Origin: Hymenobacter psoromatis
Lineage (GTDB): Bacteria; Bacteroidota; Bacteroidia; Cytophagales; Hymenobacteraceae
NCBI RefSeq assembly: GCF_020012125.1
Contig: NZ_JAIFAG010000001.1
Coordinates: forward strand, 4,030,001-4,094,000
Direction of reading: 5' to 3'
Length of the DNA: 64,000 bases
A program made the translations under genes and the position numbers. Positions 37,070-45,403 of this stretch are shown here, one piece after another (the stretch's first letter is position 1; every line of letters begins with the position of its first letter). Below the pieces are notes generated by a model. It made no database searches. It saw only the letters and a program-made list of their open reading frames with translations, and was not told the DNA's origin.

Positions 37070-37534
37070 ATGCAAACCTGGAACGACGTTATCCGCCTGG
37101 CCAACAACGGCAGCCCTACCCCCCCCCGCCGCCTGGAGAAGACCAATGCTGAGTGGAAAAAAGAACTCACCCCCGAGCAGTACCACGTTACCCGCGAGCA
37201 CGGTACCGAGCGCGCCTTTACCGGCGAGTACTGCGAGGCCCACGAGGCCGGCCTCTACGCCTGCGCGTGCTGCGGCACCCCGCTCTACGACTCGCGCACT
37301 AAGTTTGAGAGCGGCACTGGCTGGCCTAGCTTCACGCAGCCCGTGGAAGATAACGTGATTAAGTACAAAAAAGATGTCAGCTACGGCATGACCCGCGTGG
37401 AGGCGCTCTGCAACGTGTGTGATGCCCACCAGGGTCACGTTTTCCCCGACGGCCCCGCGCCCAGTGGCCTGCGCCTGTGCATCAACTCGGCCGCCGTGCG
37501 GCTGGTGACGACCAAGGAGCCGGCCGCGCAGTAG
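37070..37534 (+). CDS. msrB: Peptide-methionine (R)-S-oxide reductase
   Basis: Repairs methionine-R-sulfoxide. The 154-residue protein has two zinc CxxC pairs (CACCG and CNVCDAH), the core ESGTGWPSFTQP, HVFPDGP, and the catalytic cysteine in LRLCINSAAV. No signal peptide, so it is cytoplasmic. The MsrA partner is not in the window. Confidence 0.95.
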   Translation: MQTWNDVIRLANNGSPTPPRRLEKTNAEWKKELTPEQYHVTREHGTERAFTGEYCEAHEAGLYACACCGTPLYDSRTKFESGTGWPSFTQPVEDNVIKYKKDVSYGMTRVEALCNVCDAHQGHVFPDGPAPSGLRLCINSAAVRLVTTKEPAAQ

Positions 37535-37552
37535 CGATTGCGTTACCGAAAA

Positions 37553-37593
37553 GAAGAACGTGATGCTTCGACAAGCTCAGCATCACGTTCTTC
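37553..37593. repeat. Dispersed palindrome (GTGATGC variant)
   Basis: gaagaacgtgatgc and gcatcacgttcttc are exact complements around ttcgacaagctca. It is a compensatory variant of the GTCATGC family: the arm base change is matched on the other side, which suggests selection for pairing. It follows msrB. Confidence 0.7.
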
Positions 37594-37659
37594 TTTAGCT
37601 GACGTTCTGTTTTATCTTTAATACCCGTTCTCTCTTCCCTACCCCCACCTACCCGCCCC

Positions 37660-38556
37660 ATGTCCCTGCTATTCACTGATTTTGCTTCTTGGCAAGCGCA
37701 CTGCACCGCCACGGGCGAGCCGCTCTACCAGCCGGTGCTGGCCTACGAAATCGAGCAAAAAGGTGCTTTGGAGGCCCACATTTGGCCCACTTTGCAACGG
37801 GCCTACGACGTAATGCGCGAGGCCGTGCACGAGGGCCAGACCGGCAACATGACCTCGCGCTCGGGCATGATAAATAACGGGGCCAAGAAGATTGCCGCCT
37901 CCCCCATCACGGTGCTCTCGCCGGAATTCAAGCAACTGGTCATAAGCGCCTTGGGCGCGAAGGAAGTGAACTCGTGCATGGGCCGGGTGGTGGCCGCGCC
38001 TACGGCCGGCGCATCGGGCATTTTGCCGGGTGTGCTCACCACCATCCAGCGCATTCACGGGCTCAGTGACCATAAAATTCTGGAAGGCCTGCTGGTGGCG
38101 GCGGGTATCGCGCTCATCATCGAGCAGAATGCCTCGCTGGCTGGGGCCGTGGGCGGCTGCCAGGCCGAAACCGGCTCGGCCGCCGCGATGGGCGCGGGAG
38201 CTATCGTGTACTGCCTGGGCGGCTCGGTGGAAGAGACGTTTGCGGCCGTGGCCATCACCATTCAGTGCATGCTGGGGCTGGTCTGCGACCCCGTGGCGGG
38301 CCTCGTGGAGGTGCCCTGCGTGGTGCGCAACGCCTCGGCGGCGGCCATTGCCTTCTCCTCGGCCCAGATTGCCATCGCGGGCGTAGACCCCGTGATTCCG
38401 GTGGACCAGTGCGTGGCGGCCCTCGGCGAAGTGGGCCAGAGTATGGAAACCCGCTACAAGGAAACCGCCCTCGGCGGCCTAGCCAACACCCGGCGGGGTA
38501 GGGAAATCGAAAAAATGGTGCTGGTGCAGGACGTTAATATCCTGCCGGATGAGTAG
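37660..38556 (+). CDS. sdaAA: L-serine dehydratase, alpha subunit (iron-sulfur type)
   Basis: Deaminates L-serine to pyruvate and ammonia using a 4Fe-4S cluster. The 298-residue protein matches the alpha domain only: GNMTSRSGMI, NSCMGRVVAAPTAGASGILPG, VGGCQAETGSAAAMGAG, and VCDPVAGLVEVPC. The conserved cysteines needed for the cluster are present. A beta subunit is not adjacent, so it must be encoded elsewhere. Confidence 0.92.
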   Translation: MSLLFTDFASWQAHCTATGEPLYQPVLAYEIEQKGALEAHIWPTLQRAYDVMREAVHEGQTGNMTSRSGMINNGAKKIAASPITVLSPEFKQLVISALGAKEVNSCMGRVVAAPTAGASGILPGVLTTIQRIHGLSDHKILEGLLVAAGIALIIEQNASLAGAVGGCQAETGSAAAMGAGAIVYCLGGSVEETFAAVAITIQCMLGLVCDPVAGLVEVPCVVRNASAAAIAFSSAQIAIAGVDPVIPVDQCVAALGEVGQSMETRYKETALGGLANTRRGREIEKMVLVQDVNILPDE

Positions 38557-38607
38557 TCATTTGTTATTGCTGCGCTGCGCTCGCAAGGACAAACGACTTT
38601 TAAAAAC

Positions 38608-39669
38608 CTACTTACTCGCCGGATTAGGAGCCATCAGCAGCTTGCTCATAAAATCGAGGGCGGGGGCGTAGCGTTGGCGACGCTCGTGGTAGTGTTGCCA
38701 AGCGGCCTCTTCGTCGGGGCGCATGGGTAGGCCGGCGGTTTGTATTTGCTGCCAGGTTTCAGCGAAGGCGGCGCGGCCGGGCGCGGCGGCAGCCTGCTCG
38801 GGGCCAGAGCGCAGCTCGGTGGGCTGGGTTTCGGCTTTGTGGTCGAAGAAGCGGTGGATGCGGCTCAGCGCCAGGCAGCCGGCCGTGAACGTCAACTCTA
38901 CTTGGCGCGAGTGGGGCACGTCGAGGGTCGAAAACAGCAGGTTGGCGGCATCCAGCACAAGGCCGATAGCCGTCACCCACGAGCGGCCGGCCTGAGGCGA
39001 GCGGAAAAACGCCATTACCGGCAGCGACGTATGGCTTTCGTCAATCTCCACCAGCCATTTTTCCCAGGCCAGCCAATGCTCGTCGTCGTTCAGAAAATCG
39101 TGGTCGTGCCCCAGCCAAAGCAACAGCCCACAGGCCGAAGCCGGCACCCCGGCCCGCAGCTCCAGCTGCGCCACCACTACCTCGCGCCGCGAAAATGCCT
39201 GGTAAATAGTGGGTAAGTAGGAAATGAGCAGCGTGAGCAGCAGCAAGCCCAGCGTCGCTTCCGAATAGATAAAAGCGTTGATTACCAGCGGTATTTCCCT
39301 GGCCGTGCCCAGCGTCAGCAGCGAGTTGCCGCTCAGCTCGTAGCTGGCGGCCAGGCTGCCGGCTCCCAGTGCCCAGTAGATGGCCGTGTAGCCCAGCGCC
39401 ACCAGGGCCAGCCAGCCAATGGGCAGCGCCACCAGCCCCACCGGCGCGTAGTGCGAGAGGATGCGGTCGCGGCGGGCGTAGGTGCGGGCGTGCCGCGCCG
39501 CAAAGTTGAACAGCGCCCGCACGCCCCCAAACACGAAGGCGTTGAGCCGCACCGACTCATTGCGCGGTAGCACGAACGAGCGAATGGCCGCCGACACGGT
39601 AGTAATAACCAGTAAGCCACCGGCCAGCCCAACTGCTAGCCGCAGAGCAATATGGAGAGTAAATAACAT
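38608..39669 (-). CDS. Membrane protein resembling a two-TM ion channel
   Basis: 353 residues. Hydrophobic segments lie at about 5-30, 75-105 and 130-155. Between the last two is a short segment ELSGNSLLTLGTARE (about 111-125), placed like the pore loop and filter of 2-TM potassium channels but with TLGTA instead of TVGYG. A soluble C-terminal half of some 190 residues follows (LEIDESHTSL-like region, then helices). It may be an ion channel of unusual selectivity or a degenerate relative; no function is established. Confidence 0.5.
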   Translation of the reverse strand: MLFTLHIALRLAVGLAGGLLVITTVSAAIRSFVLPRNESVRLNAFVFGGVRALFNFAARHARTYARRDRILSHYAPVGLVALPIGWLALVALGYTAIYWALGAGSLAASYELSGNSLLTLGTAREIPLVINAFIYSEATLGLLLLTLLISYLPTIYQAFSRREVVVAQLELRAGVPASACGLLLWLGHDHDFLNDDEHWLAWEKWLVEIDESHTSLPVMAFFRSPQAGRSWVTAIGLVLDAANLLFSTLDVPHSRQVELTFTAGCLALSRIHRFFDHKAETQPTELRSGPEQAAAAPGRAAFAETWQQIQTAGLPMRPDEEAAWQHYHERRQRYAPALDFMSKLLMAPNPASK

Positions 39670-39698
39670 TGGGGCCGTTGTACGGACCAGGGTGGCCG

Positions 39699-40727
39699 TT
39701 AGCTACGTTCGGCCATCGAATAGCGCAGCCGCTGGCGGCGGCTGGCCAGGCTGGACGCATAGCGGGCCTGCATCTCGGGGCTCATAAACGAGCGGGCCAG
39801 CAGCTTATCAGTGGCGGCTTCCTGGCCGGCCGCGGCAGCTAGCACCCGGCGCACCCGGCTGACCGGTAGTCCGATACACTTACCGAACTCCAGAAAATCA
39901 TCGTAGGCTAAGAAAGCGTTGGCCGTGAAGCTGGGCGTTTCGTAATCGTGGGCAAACAGGTCAAGGGCCAGGCCGTTGCCGTCGTTCACGTGCAGGCTGG
40001 TATTGAGCAGGTCGTAGCCGGGCGTGAGGCCGTACTCGCCGCCCGGCTGGCGGTAGAGCGAGAAGTTTTTAAGGTGCGCGTCGCCGTTGCTGACGAGGTA
40101 GTTGAAGAGGATGAGGCGAAAATAAAGCGTGAGTTCGGCCACATAGTTGGCCGGCAAATGCTGCCGAATAAGCCCTGCCATCTCCTCGTGACTGAAGTCG
40201 TACTTGTAGTTGTCGCCGTGCTCCTGCTCGGTGCGCCCGCCTAATTGCGCAAAATCTTCCTGCGCTAGCCGCAGGCCGTTGACTTGTACATCGAAGCGGC
40301 GGGTCAGATAAGCCGGGCTGCCATCGGCAAAGCGCAGCACGGCGCAGGCGGCCGTGGGCAACTTGAATACCTGCCGGGCTAGCTGCATCGTAAAATGCTC
40401 ATTAGCCGGCATCTCTGCTACGTCGCGAAAGCGACTAGGGGGCACTGGCTTCAAGATATACTGCCCGCCCTGCGCCGTCAGGGCCAGGTGCGGTGCGGCC
40501 GTGTCGGCCACTAGCCGAAGCGAAAATTTCTCCTGCACGCCTGATACCGAAATCTGGCGTATCAACTCGCGCAGGCGCTCTATCTCTTCATAAGTTGCCT
40601 TAGCGCGCGGAGTAAAAGGCAGTACTACCGGCACCGCGGCCCCGTCGAAAAGCTCTTGGCGACAGGCCACGCAGAAGTCGGTTTCCGTCTTTTTCAAGCG
40701 GCGCAGGCAGGCGACGCACGTTTTCAT
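39699..40727 (-). CDS. hipT: HipT-like serine/threonine kinase toxin
   Basis: HipA C-terminal kinase of 342 residues lacking the HipA N-terminal subdomain, as in split HipBST systems. An N-terminal zinc ribbon (C4, C7, C19, C22) is an extra. S59 and S61 in ISVSGVQEKF sit in the gly-rich-loop position where E. coli HipT has its paired autophosphorylated serines. K92 (YILKPV), catalytic D215 in SNGDAHLKN and metal D238 in GYDLL complete the kinase. It shares a 4-base ATGA overlap with hipS upstream. In E. coli HipT phosphorylates tryptophanyl-tRNA synthetase; the target here is unknown. Confidence 0.88.
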   Translation of the reverse strand: MKTCVACLRRLKKTETDFCVACRQELFDGAAVPVVLPFTPRAKATYEEIERLRELIRQISVSGVQEKFSLRLVADTAAPHLALTAQGGQYILKPVPPSRFRDVAEMPANEHFTMQLARQVFKLPTAACAVLRFADGSPAYLTRRFDVQVNGLRLAQEDFAQLGGRTEQEHGDNYKYDFSHEEMAGLIRQHLPANYVAELTLYFRLILFNYLVSNGDAHLKNFSLYRQPGGEYGLTPGYDLLNTSLHVNDGNGLALDLFAHDYETPSFTANAFLAYDDFLEFGKCIGLPVSRVRRVLAAAAGQEAATDKLLARSFMSPEMQARYASSLASRRQRLRYSMAERS

Positions 40728-41071
40728 GAGTTAGGGAGAATTTCGCGTACCGTGACCGCGCCTATTGTTTCGGTATGCGCTGTGCGGAGCAGCCGCGTAA
40801 AGTGGTCATTTTCATCAATGCGCAGCTCCCGGCACTGAATCTGCTTCGCTATCCCTTCGGCTAGCAAGCCATAAAAGAAGCTAAGTAGCACTGGTGACAT
40901 AAAAGCCTTTATCTGCTTTGGGAGAGCTAAGCTGATAGCTGGCAGGTCTTTTTGCAAATACTCTTCTGTATAGCGAAAGGAATATTTTCTATCAATACGT
41001 TCGCTGGCTTTATACTCTAAAATCCCAGCTACTACCCCGTTGAATAACACTTCAGCGCGTGAGCTTTTCAT
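40724..41071 (-). CDS. hipS: HipS-like antitoxin (HipA N-terminal domain)
   Basis: A 115-residue protein equal to the HipA_N (couple_hipA) domain: VLFNGVVAGILEY, DLPAISLALPKQ, FFYGLLAEG and IGAVTVREI. In HipBST modules this free N-terminal piece is the antitoxin that binds HipT. Its end overlaps the hipT start by four bases, and its start overlaps the hipB end by 20 bases, so the three genes are translated as one coupled operon. Confidence 0.88.
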   Translation of the reverse strand: MKSSRAEVLFNGVVAGILEYKASERIDRKYSFRYTEEYLQKDLPAISLALPKQIKAFMSPVLLSFFYGLLAEGIAKQIQCRELRIDENDHFTRLLRTAHTETIGAVTVREILPNS

Positions 41072-41267
41072 CAGTAATGGGAGTGAGAGTAAGTATCAAG
41101 TTTAGAACCTTGGCAATTTTTTCTAATTGATGTAAACCTGGGTTGGCCCGTCCGGCTTCTAATTCTCGGAGTAGCCGTACCGATACGCCGCTTAATTCAG
41201 CCACCTCATGCTGGGTAAGGCCAAGTTGAAGTCTATGGCGAAGAAATATTTGCTGTATAGCAGGCAT
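41052..41267 (-). CDS. hipB: HipB-like XRE transcriptional regulator
   Basis: A 71-residue helix-turn-helix protein: LRHRLQLGLTQHEVAELSGVSVRLLRELEAG fits the XRE fold with the recognition helix SGVSVRLLRELE. It is the first gene of the hipB-hipS-hipT operon and should bind the palindrome upstream at 41323-41338 to repress the operon. Confidence 0.88.
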   Translation of the reverse strand: MPAIQQIFLRHRLQLGLTQHEVAELSGVSVRLLRELEAGRANPGLHQLEKIAKVLNLILTLTPITDEKLTR

Positions 41268-41292
41268 TATGTTGCCTTAATTGAAACAAACG

Positions 41293-41338
41293 AGGTAAAT
41301 ATTTGCATTATATGACAAATATAGGCAATATTTTGCCT
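41293..41338 (-). promoter_or_regulatory. hipBST promoter and operator palindromes
   Basis: On the minus strand TATATTTG (41316-41323) matches the -7 consensus TAnnTTTG. The perfect palindrome AGGCAAtattTTGCCT (41323-41338) lies immediately upstream of it, and an imperfect copy (aggtaaatatttgcat, 41293-41308; 11 of 16 identical) lies downstream. This layout suits repression by HipB dimers. Confidence 0.6.
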
Positions 41339-41350
41339 AATCTAACACCG

Positions 41351-42736
41351 TTACACTACCTTTTTATTCACCCTATCCTGCCACAATTCCCGAAACGACT
41401 TTTCGGCCACTTTTAGGCTCTCGCGGCGCTTGCGCCAGCCGGCCTGGTCGAGTAGGTAGCCAAGACTGAAATCCTTGAGGCGGCCGGGCAGCACATCGAG
41501 AGCCCAGCGGTGGCGCATGCTCCAGCGCCAGAGGCTGATGGCCAGCTTTTCCACCGGCGCGTTGTAGCCGGCGGCCACGCTCTCCTGTCGGTTGATTAGC
41601 AAGAGATTATGTAAGTTGATACGCACCGGGCACACGCTGGTGCAGGCCCCGCACAAGCTACTGGCGAAGCTCAGGTGCTGGTGCTCTTTTAAGCCGCTCA
41701 AATGCGGGCTGATAACCGAGCCGATGGGGCCGGAATACGTAGTTTCGTAGGTGTGGCCGCCGATATTTTTGTATACCGGGCATACGTTGAGGCAGGCCCC
41801 GCAACGAATGCAGCGGAGCGCCTCGCGGCGGTCGGGCCGGGCCAGCAGGTTGGTGCGGCCATTGTCGAGCAGGATGACGACCATTTCCTCCGGCCCGTCG
41901 GGCTCGCCGGGCTGGCGCGGGCCGAAGTACACCGTGTTGTACACCGTGACCTGCTGGCCGGTACCACTGGTACTGAGCAGCGGCCAAAAGAGGTCGAGGT
42001 CAGTGAGTTGCGGGATAACCTTCTCAATGCCCACCACCGCGATATGCAGACCCGGAAACGTGGCCGAGAGGCGGGCGTTGCCCTCGTTCTCGGTCACGGC
42101 TACCCCCCCTTCTTTAGCCAGCAGGAAATTGCCGCCCGTGATGCCGACTTCGGCCGCCGTGTACTTGTCGCGCAACAGGTGGCGGGCCGTGAGCACGAGC
42201 TGCTGCGCATCGTCGGTACTCTCGGTGCCCAAGTGCTTGACGAAGATATTGTTGATGTCGGCCTTGCTCAGGTGCATGGCGGGCGTCACGATGTGGTAGG
42301 GCCGCTCGCCGTTGAGTTGCACGATGTACTCGCCGAGGTCGGTTTCGACCGACTCGATGCCCCTACCCTGCAAATATTGGTTGATGTGGATTTCCTCGGT
42401 GGTCATGCTCTTGGCCTTCACCACGGTGCGGGTATGGCGGGCCGCAGTGAGGCGGCCGATTTCGGCCAGGGCCTCCTCGGCATCATTGGCCCATACTACC
42501 CTACCCCCCCTGGCGGTGAAGACTTGCTCGAACTCCAGCAGGTAAGTATCCAGCTTTTCGAGCACCTGCGCCTTGATAGCGGCGGCGCGCGTGCGGGCCA
42601 GCTCGTGGTCGTGGTAGTGCTGCATCCCGGCGCTCACGGCCGCGTCGTACTTGCCGATGTTGAAGCGGATTTTGCGGCGGTGCTCGAGGTCGAAGGCCTT
42701 TTTGTCCGCGTCTAGGAGGAATTGGGTGGACTTCAT
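41351..42736 (-). CDS. lutB: LutB-like lactate-utilisation iron-sulfur protein
   Basis: 461 residues with an N-terminal LUD domain (HLGTESTDD-type region, GITGGNFLLAKEGG, VTENEGNARL) and two ferredoxin 4Fe-4S motifs (CIRCGACLNVCPVYKNIGG and CGACTSVCPVRINLHN). A C-terminal DUF3390-like tail follows. LutB acts with LutA and LutC in L-lactate oxidation; neither partner is next to it here. The start was set at ATG 42736 (MKSTQFLLDADKKAF), because the longer frames translate the adjacent hairpin repeat. Confidence 0.9.
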   Translation of the reverse strand: MKSTQFLLDADKKAFDLEHRRKIRFNIGKYDAAVSAGMQHYHDHELARTRAAAIKAQVLEKLDTYLLEFEQVFTARGGRVVWANDAEEALAEIGRLTAARHTRTVVKAKSMTTEEIHINQYLQGRGIESVETDLGEYIVQLNGERPYHIVTPAMHLSKADINNIFVKHLGTESTDDAQQLVLTARHLLRDKYTAAEVGITGGNFLLAKEGGVAVTENEGNARLSATFPGLHIAVVGIEKVIPQLTDLDLFWPLLSTSGTGQQVTVYNTVYFGPRQPGEPDGPEEMVVILLDNGRTNLLARPDRREALRCIRCGACLNVCPVYKNIGGHTYETTYSGPIGSVISPHLSGLKEHQHLSFASSLCGACTSVCPVRINLHNLLLINRQESVAAGYNAPVEKLAISLWRWSMRHRWALDVLPGRLKDFSLGYLLDQAGWRKRRESLKVAEKSFRELWQDRVNKKVV

Positions 42737-42754
42737 AGGGGTAGTCAAATCGGT

Positions 42755-42862
42755 TGTCATTGCGAGCAGAGCGAGGCAATTGCACCAGAACGATAAATGA
42801 CCCCCGCGCCGGTTGTTCATTTATCGTTCTGATGCGATTGCTTCTCTTTGCTCGCAATAACA
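42755..42862. repeat. Long inverted repeat (ATTGCGAGC family)
   Basis: The outer parts tcattgcgagcagagcgaggcaat and gattgcttctctttgctcgcaataac pair with mismatches. Inside, agaacgataaatgaccc and gttcatttatcgttct pair. It lies between the M28 peptidase and lutB genes and is related to the element at 2140-2257. Confidence 0.65.
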
Positions 42863-42883
42863 ACTTATTTAGGCGCTAAAAAT

Positions 42884-44590
42884 CTATGGCTTATTAGAAT
42901 CTACCACTACCCGCCCATCCCGATTTGCCAAGTCCCAGGCCAGATAGAACACCAAGCGCGCCCGCGCTTCCAGCTTATCGAACTCGATTTTGCTAATCTC
43001 GTCACTGGCCTGGTGGTAATCAGGGTGCACGCCGTTGAAGAAAAACGCCACCGGAATACCCTTCTTGGCGAAGTTGTAGTGGTCGGAGCGGTAGTAAAAC
43101 CGGTTCGGGTCGGCGGGGTCGTTGAAGCGGAAATCCAGGGCTAGGTTGCCGTGGGTGCGGTTAGCTTCTAGCAAGGCCGCGTGCAGCTGCGAAGAAAGCT
43201 TGTCACTCCCAATCACGTACACGTAATCCGGCTGGCCGGCGTGGGCCGCGTCGGTGCGGCCAATCATATCAATGTTGAGGTCCGTAACCGTGCTGGCCAG
43301 CGGAAACACCGGGTGGTCGGTGTAGTACTCCGAGCCCAGCAGGCCCTTTTCCTCGCCCGTGTTGGCCAGGAACAAGATGCTGCGGCGCGGCGCGTGCCCA
43401 CTACGGGAAGCCTTCGCAAACGCCTGCGCGATACTAAGCATCCCGACCGTGCCCGAGCCGTCGTCGTCGGCCCCGTTATACACCTCGCCACCAATGATAC
43501 CCAAGTGGTCGTAGTGCGCCGATACCACTAAAATCTCCTCTTTTAAATCGGTGCCTGGCAAAAAGCCCAGCACGTTTTCGGTGCTCACGGCGCTGCTGGT
43601 TTGCGGCGCGTTTAGGCTGAATTTTACCGGCCGAAACTTACTGGCGACCGGCTTGCCGGCGGCGGCCGTGGCGGCCGCGTACTGCTGCACAGCAGTAGCA
43701 CTGGTGCGCAACAGCTTCAGGCCCAGAGCCGGCGATACGAAGAAAGCCGGCGCCCTACCCCCCGGCTGGTCGGCGAAGGCAATGGTGGGCTGCATCACGC
43801 GGGGAGCGAGCCGGGCGGTGGTTTTTTCAAACTTGTCGGCTGGCTCCTGGGTCACGAAAAACACGCTGCGTGCGCCTTTCTGCGCCGCCAGGGCAGCTTT
43901 GGCCCGGTAGTCAACGGCCCACTTGGTGGGGCTGCCGTCGGGGCTGAGAACAGACTTACCGGCCGCATCGTGCGGCTCGCCGAGCAGCATAATCAAGTCC
44001 TTACCCTTCACATCAAGCCCCTGGTAATCAGAATAATCTCCCTGCTCGATGCCGTAACCCACGAACACCGGCTGCACGGCCGTGGCCGGCCCAAAGGGCG
44101 AGCGGCCAAAGGCGTAAAAATCCTTCAGCCACGCGTAGGCTTTACCGCCCACCGTGAGCGTGCCGCCCGGCTGCCAGGCACTGCGCTCCAGGCTGAACGG
44201 CTGGAGGTAAGGATTGGTTGAGTTAGCAGTCACGGGCGCTTGCAGGCTATCGGCCGCAAACTGCTTGCTGATGTAGGCGGCCGCCATTTTCTGGCCCTTA
44301 GTGCCGGTTTCGCGGCCCTCGTACTCATCGGAGGCCAGCACCGCGAGGTCGCGCCGCAGGCTTTCCTGGGTGATGTAGCGCGCGGCGTAGGCGGCGGCCG
44401 GGTCAGTGGCCGGGTCGGTGAGCGGCGGGTTGGGCAGGGGGTAGGGCATGGGCACGGAGCCGTGCGGCGCAATGCCCCCCGGATACTGGCCCACCGGGCT
44501 GCCCTTGGGCTTTAGCTTAACTTTGACTTTCTGGGCTTGAGCCGCACCGGGCAGAGCCAGGGCCGCGAGGAGAAGGGCGGTGTATTTCAT
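42884..44590 (-). CDS. M28-family zinc aminopeptidase
   Basis: Secreted peptidase of 568 residues: signal peptide (cleaved after AAQAQ), a proline-rich spacer, a PA domain insert (about 180-320), and an M28 catalytic domain with zinc ligands H in VVSAHYDHLG, D in NGADDDGSGT, the catalytic/zinc EE in ANTGEEKGLLGS, D in LNIDMIGR and H in HPDYHQASDE. It probably acts in the periplasm or outside the cell on peptides. It starts 24 bases after ispF ends and may be co-transcribed. Confidence 0.9.
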   Translation of the reverse strand: MKYTALLLAALALPGAAQAQKVKVKLKPKGSPVGQYPGGIAPHGSVPMPYPLPNPPLTDPATDPAAAYAARYITQESLRRDLAVLASDEYEGRETGTKGQKMAAAYISKQFAADSLQAPVTANSTNPYLQPFSLERSAWQPGGTLTVGGKAYAWLKDFYAFGRSPFGPATAVQPVFVGYGIEQGDYSDYQGLDVKGKDLIMLLGEPHDAAGKSVLSPDGSPTKWAVDYRAKAALAAQKGARSVFFVTQEPADKFEKTTARLAPRVMQPTIAFADQPGGRAPAFFVSPALGLKLLRTSATAVQQYAAATAAAGKPVASKFRPVKFSLNAPQTSSAVSTENVLGFLPGTDLKEEILVVSAHYDHLGIIGGEVYNGADDDGSGTVGMLSIAQAFAKASRSGHAPRRSILFLANTGEEKGLLGSEYYTDHPVFPLASTVTDLNIDMIGRTDAAHAGQPDYVYVIGSDKLSSQLHAALLEANRTHGNLALDFRFNDPADPNRFYYRSDHYNFAKKGIPVAFFFNGVHPDYHQASDEISKIEFDKLEARARLVFYLAWDLANRDGRVVVDSNKP

Positions 44591-44614
44591 AGAGACGAAA
44601 CGGTAAAGATTAGC

Positions 44615-45094
44615 TTATTCTTTCGTAATCAACACGGTAGCATACGCGGCTACCCCCTCCTGCCGGCCCACAAAGCCGAGCTTTTCAGTAGTAGTGGCCT
44701 TGATGGAGATATCGTCCTCGCCTACCCCCATCACCTGGGCCAGCGCGGCCCGCATGGCCGGAATGTGCGGGTTCACCTTGGGCTTTTCGAGGCAGATGGT
44801 AGAGTCTATGTTACTGACTTCGTAGCCTTTGGCGCGCACAATGCCCATGACCTCGGCCAGCAGGCGCTTCGAGTCGATGCCCTTGTACTGCGGGTCGGTG
44901 TCGGGGAAGTGGAAGCCGATATCGCGCAGGTTAGCCGCGCCGAGCAGCGCGTCGCAGATAACGTGGATGAGCACGTCGGCATCGGAGTGGCCGAGCGCAC
45001 CGTGGGTGTGGGGCACCTCGATGCCGCCGAGCCAGAAGGGTAGGCCGGGCTGCAGCTGGTGCACATCGTAGCCGAAGCCAACGCGAATTTTCAT
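44615..45094 (-). CDS. ispF: 2-C-methyl-D-erythritol 2,4-cyclodiphosphate synthase
   Basis: IspF makes MEcPP in the MEP isoprenoid pathway. The 159-residue protein has the metal-site GYDVHQ near residue 8, GALGHSDADVLIHVICDALLGAA with metal and diphosphate ligands, DIGFHFPDTDP, and NIDSTICLEKPK. The ATG at 45094 gives the normal start MKIRVGFGYDVH; the frame upstream is non-coding. Confidence 0.96.
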   Translation of the reverse strand: MKIRVGFGYDVHQLQPGLPFWLGGIEVPHTHGALGHSDADVLIHVICDALLGAANLRDIGFHFPDTDPQYKGIDSKRLLAEVMGIVRAKGYEVSNIDSTICLEKPKVNPHIPAMRAALAQVMGVGEDDISIKATTTEKLGFVGRQEGVAAYATVLITKE

Positions 45095-45121
45095 GAGTAC
45101 TTGAAAAGTTAGGAAGGAGCG

Positions 45122-45129
45122 CAAAGGTA
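45122..45129 (-). promoter_or_regulatory. -7 promoter element TACCTTTG for ispF
   Basis: The minus-strand TACCTTTG matches TAnnTTTG and lies 27 bases before the ispF ATG. A TTG lies about 25 bases further upstream, slightly more than usual spacing. Confidence 0.45.
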
Positions 45130-45360
45130 TTTGGCGTGGGCCTGGGCTAGGTAACAAGGCTAGAGTAGCCAAAAAAATTAGTAAATAAATTTGGAGGTTA
45201 TTACTAATATTTGTAGCTTTACTGACGCAAACCAACTAGAAGCCAAGGAGAAAAGACAGGTGCGTAAAAAAACAGGCATTCTAAAATAAACGTTGGCCTG
45301 CTGCGTCACCAGCAGTACGAAGTACCGGTAATTGGGCGGCTACAAGAAATTATTGGAAAC

Positions 45361-45394
45361 TTTGCTCCCACTGAAAGTTTCCGGCGTATCTTTG
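45361..45394 (+). promoter_or_regulatory. Promoter of the tetR-efflux operon
   Basis: TTTG at 45361-45364 and TATCTTTG at 45387-45394 match the Bacteroidota -33 and -7 elements with a 22-base spacer. The ATG of tetR is only 9 bases after the -7 element, so the transcript would have almost no leader. Confidence 0.5.
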
Positions 45395-45403
45395 CGGCCC
45401 GTT

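Larger units (their letters stand above)
45095..45403. other. Divergent promoter region between ispF and tetR
   Basis: About 310 bases, AT-rich around 45160-45300. It holds a minus-strand TACCTTTG (45122-45129) 27 bases before ispF and a plus-strand TTTG...TATCTTTG pair before tetR, listed separately. No clear operator palindrome for the TetR protein was identified. Confidence 0.4.

Noticed and set aside
37660..38556. Serine dehydratase as truncated
   Set aside because: It lacks the beta domain of single-chain enzymes, but alpha-only proteins of about 290 residues are a normal two-subunit form and all cysteines are present.
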